Source of the DNA: an uncultured Bacillaceae bacterium
GTDB taxonomy: Bacteria > Bacillota > Bacilli > Bacillales > Pradoshiaceae
DNA length: 14,176 nt
Direction: 5' to 3'
Assembly: GCA_904501845.1 (NCBI GenBank)
Contig: CAJGCH010000045.1
Coordinates: 1 to 14,176, forward strand
A program made the translations under genes and the position numbers. The first letter of the stretch is position 1. The number at the start of each line of letters is the position of its first letter. Below, piece by piece: positions 1 through 6,119 of the stretch. A model generated the notes under the pieces. It saw nothing but the letters and a program-made list of their open reading frames with translations. It searched no databases and had not been told where the DNA came from.

Positions 1-1
1 G

Positions 2-1042
2 AAGCCGTCATTAACGACTAGAGGCGTATCGCCAGAGAATCAGGAAACCCCGCTAGAATACCTGCAGGCAGACACAATGAATAATTATCAGTTCTTCCGG
101 CGCAATCATTTTGACTATCCTGCATTAAATCAAGCAAATTATCGTCTGCTTTTTGGCGGTTTGATTAATCGCCCATTAAGCCTGTCTTTGCAGGATTTCT
201 ATCGTTTCCCTGCCAGAACTTTGAAGGTCACTCTTGAGTGTGCAGGGAATAAGAGGGGGCTTTTTGAACCAAAAACATTTGGAGAGCAATGGGGAAAGGG
301 GGCTATTAGCCAAGGATATTGGCGTGGAGTATCTTTAGCCCATATTCTTGACCTTACCGGGTTCAGCAGTCATGCGGCAGAGGTTGTGGTGAAAGGATAT
401 GATCACGGGGTAAGGAAGGGTTCAGAGAAAACCGAAACCTATGCCCGGAGTTTGCCGCTTGAGAAAGCTCTTCATTTAGATACGATAATCGCCTTTGAAT
501 ACAATGGCCAGCCGCTTTCCTATAAGCATGGTTACCCATTGAGACTGATTGTTCCAGGGTGGTATGCAATGGCTTCTGTCAAATGGGTCCGGCAGATCAG
601 CGTGATTGGGACCTCATTTAAGGGTCCATTTCAATCGAACGATTATATGTATTACCCCAGTCTTGAAACAGATGAGGGCGCCTTTCCTGTTACCGAACAG
701 AATGTTAACTCGACTATTCAAAGTCCCCGTGATATGGAAGCGCTTGGCGGGAGCAGGCATTGCATTAGGGGAATTGCCTGGACAGGGAAAGGCACAATCA
801 CACGTGTAGAAATCAGTTTGGATAATGGGGTAAGCTGGCAGGATGCAGATTTCCATGCACCCGCCTCGCCATATGAATGGGTCTCATGGCAATATATATG
901 GAAGCCAGACAAGTCTGGGGAGTATTCAATCCTCTCCAAGGCAACAGATTCCATGGGGAGAAGCCAAGAGCGGAAGGCATTTTGGAACCGAAAAGGGTAT
1001 GGATATAATGCGATGGACCATGTGAGGGTGCTCGTTCAATAG
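2..1042 (+). CDS. Sulfite-oxidase-family molybdopterin oxidoreductase (5' partial)
   Basis: Molybdenum-cofactor enzyme of the sulfite oxidase family; natural substrate unknown. The reading frame is open through the left edge: 25 codons before the first ATG (position 77) encode family-like sequence (…ENQETPLEYLQ…) leading into FFRRNHFDYP. The gene therefore starts outside the window and that ATG is internal. Counting from that ATG, RRNH (8-11) and LECAGNKR (53-60) hold the expected Mo-ligating Cys55 and anion-site Arg60. The segment with GYPLRLIVPGW and SVKWV is the cofactor-binding region. About residues 205-321 match the Ig-like Mo-co dimerisation domain (RVEISLDNGVSW, W-x-W). The GARxVKWL motif of animal and plant sulfite oxidases reads AMASVKWV here, so its Arg is absent; I believe this is usual in the bacterial subfamily. 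A signal peptide cannot be judged because the N-terminus is missing. No convincing terminator follows. Family call firm, substrate open. Confidence 0.88.
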   Translation, partial: KPSLTTRGVSPENQETPLEYLQADTMNNYQFFRRNHFDYPALNQANYRLLFGGLINRPLSLSLQDFYRFPARTLKVTLECAGNKRGLFEPKTFGEQWGKGAISQGYWRGVSLAHILDLTGFSSHAAEVVVKGYDHGVRKGSEKTETYARSLPLEKALHLDTIIAFEYNGQPLSYKHGYPLRLIVPGWYAMASVKWVRQISVIGTSFKGPFQSNDYMYYPSLETDEGAFPVTEQNVNSTIQSPRDMEALGGSRHCIRGIAWTGKGTITRVEISLDNGVSWQDADFHAPASPYEWVSWQYIWKPDKSGEYSILSKATDSMGRSQERKAFWNRKGYGYNAMDHVRVLVQ

Positions 1043-1144
1043 CATGTCATTGAGGTTGTTCCAAACATCCCTAATATCCGAAACAGGTGGAGAATACTAA
1101 ATCGTTTTTAACCACCTACACTATAGTTTATGGGATTGACATAT

Positions 1145-1390
1145 TTATGGGGGAGTAGGTATCTTCTTTTCGATAGAGAGTGGAAGGCCAATTTGCACCG
1201 TGGTATCATCAGTGTACATAATAAACCGTCCTTTCAATTTGTAGTTGAGGTGACTTCATTTCATTAAAAAAGCGGGTATTGTATTCTTTTGCCATTTGTT
1301 TTTGAAAATAGTCCTGTTTAAGAGAGCCTGAATAATGCGAAAGGGGCTGTCCCATAAGTCATGAAGATTGACTTTGAGGGACAGCCCCTT
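1145..1390 (-). mobile_element. Relic of an IS1182-like insertion sequence (terminal end plus transposase N-terminus)
   Basis: This is most of the gene-free stretch 1043-1400. On the minus strand a 24-codon frame (1219 to 1145) begins MYTDDTTVQIGLPLSIEKK, with an aaagga ribosome site upstream, and stops at TAA. This resembles, from memory, the first residues of Bacillus IS1182-family transposases (…TTIQL-LPL-IEKKIP…), and resemblance ends after IEKKIP. The outer boundary at 1341-1390 carries GGGGCTGTCCC arms, the type of terminal repeat I associate with that family. The rest of the transposase and the other end are missing, so it is inactive. It sits 10 bp downstream of the thioredoxin-like gene stop. 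The sequence facts are direct; the family assignment is recall and moderate. Confidence 0.45.
1341..1390 (-). terminator. Long hairpin after the bdb operon, possible terminator or IS end
   Basis: Arms 1341-1353 (AAGGGGCTGTCCC) and 1378-1390 are perfectly complementary over 13 bp. A second nested stem, AAGTCA (1356-1361) with TGACTT (1369-1374), closes a 7-nt loop. The hairpin lies 10 nt beyond the stop of the minus-strand thioredoxin-like gene, so it is well placed to end that operon. The trailing T tract on that strand is only three bases, so termination may be weak. The arms also look like paired insertion-sequence ends. Confidence 0.5.
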
Positions 1391-1400
1391 ATGCTTATAT

Positions 1401-1865
1401 TCATTTGTTTGCCTGGAACCATTCTTCAAATTCTTCCTTCGAATGTTCCCCGACAATCCGGCTTGTTTCCTTGCCGTTTTCATATTTCACGAGCGTTGGA
1501 GTAGACTGGATGTTAAATTCATTCCAGCCATTTTCGTATTCGAGCAGATTATATTGGTACACATGCTCGTCCATATCCTCTGCTACAGGCATAAGGACCG
1601 GTGTTGTGTTCATGCAATGAATACATTCTGGACTGAAGAAGTAGACAATAGTTGAATCCTCTTCTTCTAACTTCTGATCAAGCTCATCTGGGGTGATAAT
1701 GTTTTGGTAGTTCTCATCATCGAGCAAATCAATGGTGGATGATTTCAAATTGTCAGTGCCATACGGATTACCAGCTGTTTGCTCTGCCTTCTGCTGATTC
1801 GTAAGAAAGGCGATGACAGCGAAAATTAAAACCACAACAGCGGAGAAGATTAATACTTTTTTCAT
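1401..1865 (-). CDS. Membrane-anchored thioredoxin-like thiol-disulfide protein
   Basis: A 154-residue protein with a short basic start (MKK), one hydrophobic membrane segment (about 5-21) and then an extracytoplasmic thioredoxin fold. The redox motif is C81-I-H-C84 in the context YFFSPECIHC, and the cis-proline loop is STP (Pro123). Such proteins exchange disulfides with substrates outside the membrane. It starts with ATG after an aaggggag ribosome site, and its start overlaps the bdbC stop by 4 nt (ATGA), so the two are translationally coupled. A CxxC thioredoxin-like protein beside a DsbB-type quinone-linked oxidase suggests it is the oxidase's redox partner, in the way BdbA accompanies BdbB or BdbD accompanies BdbC. 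It is shorter than BdbD and lacks an inserted helical domain. The partnership is inferred from position; whether it oxidises, reduces or isomerises is unknown. Confidence 0.85.
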   Translation of the reverse strand: MKKVLIFSAVVVLIFAVIAFLTNQQKAEQTAGNPYGTDNLKSSTIDLLDDENYQNIITPDELDQKLEEEDSTIVYFFSPECIHCMNTTPVLMPVAEDMDEHVYQYNLLEYENGWNEFNIQSTPTLVKYENGKETSRIVGEHSKEEFEEWFQANK

Positions 1866-2296
1866 TTAGACTCCCCTTTATTTGTTTTCAAAACGTAGAT
1901 GCTGCAGACAAATATGATGATAAAGGCTATGAGCGCCAGCATTGGGATCGTTATGAAACCAAACCAGTTGATATAGTCGCCCGTACATGGAATTCGTCCG
2001 CAAGATGCTGCTTTGTCCGTGAAAAATGGAACCTTCTGTATGAGTACATGATAGGTGGATATGCATGCGCCTATCAATGACAAAACAGATGTGTATAGCG
2101 CGATTTCATAATCCTTCTTGATGATGGCAATGGCTAAGATGATGGTGAACGGATACATGAGTATCCGCTGGTACCAGCAAAGTGAGCAAGGTTCATACCC
2201 TTTGATCTCCGAAAAATACAAGCTTCCCAACGTTGCAATCAATCCGGCAGCGAATGCCAAAAATAACGCATTTTCACGATTAATTATTTTTTTCAT
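1862..2296 (-). CDS. bdbC: Disulfide bond formation protein BdbC (DsbB family)
   Basis: A 144-residue integral membrane thiol oxidase of the DsbB/BdbC family. It passes electrons from an extracytoplasmic thioredoxin-like partner to membrane quinone. Four hydrophobic helices are visible (about 12-28, 45-60, 66-86, 111-135). The first loop has C37-S-L-C40 followed by WYQRILMYP, the family signature. The second pair is C99 and C104 (CGRIPC) followed by GDYINWFGFITIPM, typical of BdbC. Two further cysteines (78 and 131) lie within helices. It is the first gene of a two-gene minus-strand operon with the thioredoxin-like protein. The ATG is preceded by an aaggcgg-type ribosome site and by a near-consensus sigma-A promoter about 30 nt upstream. 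Length is normal for the family. Confidence 0.93.
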   Translation of the reverse strand: MKKIINRENALFLAFAAGLIATLGSLYFSEIKGYEPCSLCWYQRILMYPFTIILAIAIIKKDYEIALYTSVLSLIGACISTYHVLIQKVPFFTDKAASCGRIPCTGDYINWFGFITIPMLALIAFIIIFVCSIYVLKTNKGESK

Positions 2297-2325
2297 GGGA
2301 TACCGCCTTCTAGTCTCTTTCTCAA

Positions 2326-2354
2326 ATTATAGTATGATATCATAATATTGTAAA
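2326..2354 (-). promoter_or_regulatory. Sigma-A promoter of the bdbC operon with a palindromic spacer
   Basis: On the minus strand: -35 TTTACA (2354-2349), a 17-bp spacer and -10 TATAAT (2331-2326). This is one mismatch from the ideal -35, with a perfect -10. The spacer contains a perfect 12-bp palindrome, TATGATATCATA (2333-2344), so a repressor bound there would block polymerase. The start site would be near 2319, leaving a leader of about 22 nt. Confidence 0.8.
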
Positions 2355-2434
2355 AAGAAACACTCTTACATCATGTGTTCAAAAACAGCAAGAGAGTATC
2401 GCGAGGGGTTGCTGATTTCATAATTGAAGCCGGT

Positions 2435-2449
2435 ATGTAAGCGGTTCAA
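2435..2449 (+). promoter_or_regulatory. Candidate CcpA cre site upstream of malL
   Basis: ATGTAAGCGGTTCAA matches the relaxed cre consensus WTGNAANCGNWNNCW at nine of ten defined positions; the mismatch is the C near the 3' end. It lies about 50 bp before the glucosidase start, where catabolite repression of an oligosaccharide hydrolase would be expected. It also falls in an imperfect inverted repeat, TTGAA (2424-2428) with TTCAA (2445-2449), which could suit a LacI-type regulator. No confident -35/-10 pair was found for malL. Confidence 0.4.
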
Positions 2450-2500
2450 AAGCATTGGATAAGAAGCTGGCCTATCTTTTAAAATGAAAGGAGCAGAAAA

Positions 2501-4186
2501 TTGAGCAAACAATGGTGGAAGGATGCAGTTGTTTATCAAATTTATCCGAGAAGTTTCATGGACTCTAACGGGGATGGAATTGGCGATATCCCTGGGATTA
2601 CCTCAAAGCTTGACTACTTAGCTGAATTAGGAGTGGAGGTCGTGTGGCTTTCACCAGTCTATCAATCTCCTAATGATGATAATGGGTATGATATAAGTGA
2701 TTATCGCGCCATCATGGATGAGTTTGGCACGATGGACGACTGGGAGCGTATGCTTGATGAAATGCATAAGCGTGGCATCAGGCTTGTGATGGACCTTGTC
2801 GTAAACCATAGCTCAGATGAGCATCCTTGGTTTGTAGAAGCAAGATTATCAAAGGACAATCCTTACCGTGACTATTATATATGGCGAGACGGAAAGGGCG
2901 GCAAGGAGCCGAATAACTGGGAGTCCTTCTTCAGCGGCTCCGTCTGGGAGTATAATGAACCAACCGGGGATTATTATCTGCATTTATTCTCAAAAAAGCA
3001 GCCGGACTTGAATTGGGAGAATGAAGCGGTCCGTTCAGAAGTATACGATTTAATGAAATTTTGGCTTGATAAAGGCGTGGACGGCTTCCGGATGGATGTC
3101 ATCAATATGATTTCCAAGGTACCGGGACTGCCGGATGGTAATGTTCAGCTGGGGTCTGATTATGCCTCTGGTGCCCAGTACTATATGAATGGCCCGCGAG
3201 TGCATGAATTCCTTCAAGAGATGAATGAGCAGGTTCTCTCGCATTATGACATCATGACAGTGGGGGAGACAGGCGGTGTGACGCCGGAGCACGGAATTCT
3301 ATATACGAGCCCGGAACGCAAGGAGCTCAATATGATTTTCCAATTCGAGCATATGGATGTCGATTCTGGACCGCTCGGGAAATGGGATGTGACCCCGCTT
3401 GATTTGGTACGTTTAAAGAAAATCCTTGCCAAATGGCAAACCGAGCTCCATGGACGCGGTTGGAACAGTCTATATTGGGACAACCATGACCAGCCAAGGG
3501 TCGTTTCCCGTTTTGGAACGGACGGGAAGTACAGGGTTGAATCCGCGAAAATGCTAGCGACCTGTCTTCATTTCATGCAGGGTACGCCATATATTTATCA
3601 AGGGGAAGAAATCGGAATGACGAATGTTCAATTCCCATCCATTGAAGATTACAGGGATATTGAGACGATTAATATGTACAATGAACGAATCGCCAAAGGC
3701 GATGACTTGAACGAGATTATGAAGGGGATTTATGCGAAGAGCCGGGATAATGCGCGCACACCAATGCAATGGGATGGAAGCGATAATGCCGGGTTTACGG
3801 ATGGAGAGCCATGGATAGCAGTGAATTCAAATTATCCTGAAATCAATGTGAAGCAGGCGTTGGAGGACAATAATTCCATTTTCTATTATTATAAGGAACT
3901 GATCGCCATGAGGAAAAGGTTGCCGATTATGGTCGAGGGAAGCTTTGAATTAATCCATGAGGAAAGCACGTCCCTGTTTGCTTATATGAGACATTATGAG
4001 GACGAAACCTTACTCGTGCTGAATAATTTCACGGCATCGGAGCAAGCAGCTGAATGGCCTGAAAGCTTGAAGGGACTTAGAGCTGAGAAACTGATTGGCA
4101 ATTATGAGGCTGAGATAGAAGAAGCGGCTGATGGACTCACAAGGCTGCGCCCTTGGGAAGCGGTCGTGTACCGCTTCAAGAAATAA
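2501..4186 (+). CDS. malL: Oligo-1,6-glucosidase / alpha-glucosidase (GH13)
   Basis: A 561-residue cytoplasmic glycoside hydrolase family 13 enzyme that releases glucose from isomalto-oligosaccharides and related alpha-glucosides. The N-terminal segment WWKDAVVYQIYPRSF and the metal loop D21-S-N-G-D-G-I-G-D29 are typical. The catalytic residues are nucleophile Asp199 (GFRMDV), acid/base Glu256 (VGETGG) and transition-state stabiliser Asp330 (WDNHDQ). Region V reads QPDLN (167-171). Val200, right after the nucleophile, is the residue linked to preference for alpha-1,6 bonds; maltases usually have Thr or Ala there. I therefore favour oligo-1,6-glucosidase over maltase. No signal peptide is present. 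The start is TTG, placed 7 nt after AAAGGAG; the next in-frame ATG (Met20) falls inside the conserved fold. The gene stands alone, with a cre-like site before it and a terminator after it. No transporter is adjacent. Confidence 0.93.
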   Translation: MSKQWWKDAVVYQIYPRSFMDSNGDGIGDIPGITSKLDYLAELGVEVVWLSPVYQSPNDDNGYDISDYRAIMDEFGTMDDWERMLDEMHKRGIRLVMDLVVNHSSDEHPWFVEARLSKDNPYRDYYIWRDGKGGKEPNNWESFFSGSVWEYNEPTGDYYLHLFSKKQPDLNWENEAVRSEVYDLMKFWLDKGVDGFRMDVINMISKVPGLPDGNVQLGSDYASGAQYYMNGPRVHEFLQEMNEQVLSHYDIMTVGETGGVTPEHGILYTSPERKELNMIFQFEHMDVDSGPLGKWDVTPLDLVRLKKILAKWQTELHGRGWNSLYWDNHDQPRVVSRFGTDGKYRVESAKMLATCLHFMQGTPYIYQGEEIGMTNVQFPSIEDYRDIETINMYNERIAKGDDLNEIMKGIYAKSRDNARTPMQWDGSDNAGFTDGEPWIAVNSNYPEINVKQALEDNNSIFYYYKELIAMRKRLPIMVEGSFELIHEESTSLFAYMRHYEDETLLVLNNFTASEQAAEWPESLKGLRAEKLIGNYEAEIEEAADGLTRLRPWEAVVYRFKK

Positions 4187-4235
4187 AAAGGAAGAGGCGA
4201 TTGTGAACAGAGGAAGGTTCGCGTCACCTCTTTTT
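4187..4235 (+). terminator. Terminator after malL
   Basis: AAGAGG (4192-4197) pairs with CCTCTT and GAAC (4205-4208) pairs with GTTC (4217-4220), forming an imperfect stem with an internal mismatch and wobble pairs. It is followed by TTTTT at 4231-4235. It begins only a few nucleotides after the malL stop. Confidence 0.65.
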
Positions 4236-4459
4236 AGTGGAGGAGCTTTCATTTAGAAGGGATATAGCCATGTTCGATATCAGATATAGGATGTTCCTGC
4301 AAGAGAGTGTAGCTTTTTGTGTGCCTATTGCCTCCGTTCATATATCAATACAGAAATAAATCTCTTCATAGCTTGGTTTACAGGAAAATTGAAAAGGGAA
4401 AATATATGGGTAGGGTAATCGTGATACGTCGGCTAAGGTGGAAGAAGGAGTGAAGGTTC

Positions 4460-6001
4460 ATGAGTGAAGAGCTAGATTTAACGAAGTTTGAGCATAGGCT
4501 AGAAATTAGGCAAACCGAGTATAAGGATATTGATGAGATCATTCAGCTGCAGTCTATTTGTTTCCCCGGGATGGAGCCTTGGAAGAGGGAGCATTTAGAA
4601 AGCCATCTGGAGATTTTTCCGGAAGGACAATTTTGTGCAGAGCTGAATGGAGAAATCATCGGCTCCTGTTCAAGTCTGATTATCAATTTCGATGAATATG
4701 ATGACCGCCATACATGGTCTGATATTACCGATGACGGGTATATTACGAACCATAATCCGGATGGTTATAATTTATATGGAATAGAAGTGATGGTTCATCC
4801 GAAATATCGGAAGATGAAGGTTGGTTACCGCTTATATGAGGAACGGAAGGAACTTGCTCGCAAATTGAACTTAAAGAGCATCATTATCGGCGGACGTATT
4901 CCGAATTATCATAAATATGCGGATGAAATGAGACCGCGTGAATATGTAGAGCAAGTGCGTTTACATAAAATATATGATCCTGTTTTATCATTCCAGCTTT
5001 TAAATGAGTTTACATTAATGCGTATTAATCCAAACTATTTAGAGGATGATCTGGCTTCTCAGAAATATGCAACACTGATGGAATGGAATAATGTCGATTA
5101 TCATCCTCAAACAAAACGGTTCTATAAGACGGCCCATCCTGTGAGAATTTGTGCCGTGCAATATATGATGAGGAAAATCTCATCCTTTGAGGATTTTGCG
5201 AGCCAGGTAGAATACTTTGTGGATGTGGCGGCGGATGCGGAATCTGATTTTGCGGTCTTCCCGGAAATTATGACAACCCAGCTTATGTCTTTTTTAAATG
5301 AAAAATCACCAAGCCAGGCTGTCCGTAAGGTAACGGATTTCACAGAGCCTTATATCCAATTATTCACGACGCTTGCTGTCCGCTATAACATCAATATCAT
5401 CGGCGGGTCTCACTTTGTGAAGGAAGAGGATGAAAATATTTATAACATCGCTTATTTATTCAGAAGAGACGGGACAATCGAGAAGCAATATAAGCTGCAT
5501 ATCACACCGAATGAGCGGAAATGGTGGGGAATCAGTGCAGGGGATGAAGTCAATGTATTTGATACAGACTGCGGGAAAATTTCGATGCTCATATGCTATG
5601 ATATCGAATTTCCGGAACTCGCCCGGATTGCGACAGATAAGGGGGCAAATATTATCTTCACCCCGTTTTGTACGGAGGACCGGCAAGGATATTTACGCGT
5701 TAAATACTGCGCTCAGGCGAGAGCGGTTGAAAATCAAATTTACACGGTCATTGCCGGTACGGTCGGTAATCTTCCGCAGACAGAAAATATGGATATCCAG
5801 TATGCTCAATCAGCTATATTTGCGCCATCGGATTTTGAATTTGCACGTGATGGGATAGTTGGAGAAACAAATGCCAATATTGAAATGGTTGTAATTGGGG
5901 ATGTCGATCTAGAAATACTAAGAAGGCAGCGGCTTTCCGGGACCGTTCGCCAGCTTAAGGATAGACGGAAGGATCTGTATGAGGTCAAGTATAATAGATG
6001 A
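4460..6001 (+). CDS. yhcX: GNAT acetyltransferase fused to a carbon-nitrogen hydrolase (YhcX type)
   Basis: A 513-residue two-domain protein like B. subtilis YhcX. Residues about 13-190 form a GNAT N-acetyltransferase domain; the strand GIEVMVHPKYR followed by K-M-K-V-G-Y is the acetyl-CoA-binding motif A. Residues about 227-500 form a nitrilase-superfamily amidohydrolase with the Glu-Lys-Cys triad: Glu269 (FPEIMT), Lys345 (QYKLH) and Cys379 (LICYDIEFPE). The pairing suggests acyl-group transfer and amide hydrolysis on the same or successive substrates, but no substrate is established as far as I know. There is no signal peptide or membrane segment, so it should be cytoplasmic. The ATG follows AAGGAG at 9 nt. 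It appears to be monocistronic. Only an AT-rich hairpin (arms 6012-6018 and 6043-6049) follows it, a weak terminator at best. Confidence 0.93.
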   Translation: MSEELDLTKFEHRLEIRQTEYKDIDEIIQLQSICFPGMEPWKREHLESHLEIFPEGQFCAELNGEIIGSCSSLIINFDEYDDRHTWSDITDDGYITNHNPDGYNLYGIEVMVHPKYRKMKVGYRLYEERKELARKLNLKSIIIGGRIPNYHKYADEMRPREYVEQVRLHKIYDPVLSFQLLNEFTLMRINPNYLEDDLASQKYATLMEWNNVDYHPQTKRFYKTAHPVRICAVQYMMRKISSFEDFASQVEYFVDVAADAESDFAVFPEIMTTQLMSFLNEKSPSQAVRKVTDFTEPYIQLFTTLAVRYNINIIGGSHFVKEEDENIYNIAYLFRRDGTIEKQYKLHITPNERKWWGISAGDEVNVFDTDCGKISMLICYDIEFPELARIATDKGANIIFTPFCTEDRQGYLRVKYCAQARAVENQIYTVIAGTVGNLPQTENMDIQYAQSAIFAPSDFEFARDGIVGETNANIEMVVIGDVDLEILRRQRLSGTVRQLKDRRKDLYEVKYNR

Positions 6002-6068
6002 TGGAAAAATGGAATATTTTTAAATAATCGATATTTCTAAATAATATTCATTTTGAGCGTGTTTTTTA

Positions 6069-6088
6069 GTAATATTAAGGTATATTAC
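6069..6088. promoter_or_regulatory. Inverted repeat in the pgcA leader, candidate operator
   Basis: GTAATAT (6069-6075), six bases, then ATATTAC (6082-6088): a perfect 7-6-7 inverted repeat about 30 bp before the pgcA start and 15 bp before its ribosome site. Its size fits a dimeric regulator. I do not recognise it as a site for a known family, and no clear promoter hexamers could be paired with it. Confidence 0.3.
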
Positions 6089-6119
6089 AAGTTGTATTAT
6101 TTGGGAGGAATTTACCTAT

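Noticed and set aside
1085..1117. AGGTGG…CCACCT inverted repeat after the sulfite-oxidase-family gene
   Set aside because: Only a 6-bp stem with a 21-nt loop and no T tract; not a credible terminator.
4270..4359. A 29-codon + strand frame between malL and yhcX (MFDIRYRMFLQ…)
   Set aside because: No convincing ribosome site spacing, no recognisable family, and frames of this length arise by chance in a 273-bp gap.
4377..4400. TTTACA followed by AT-rich sequence as a yhcX promoter
   Set aside because: No acceptable -10 hexamer at 16-18 bp spacing.
5430..5858. A 142-codon + frame inside the GNAT/nitrilase gene
   Set aside because: Out-of-frame shadow of the nitrilase domain with no ribosome site or recognisable protein features.
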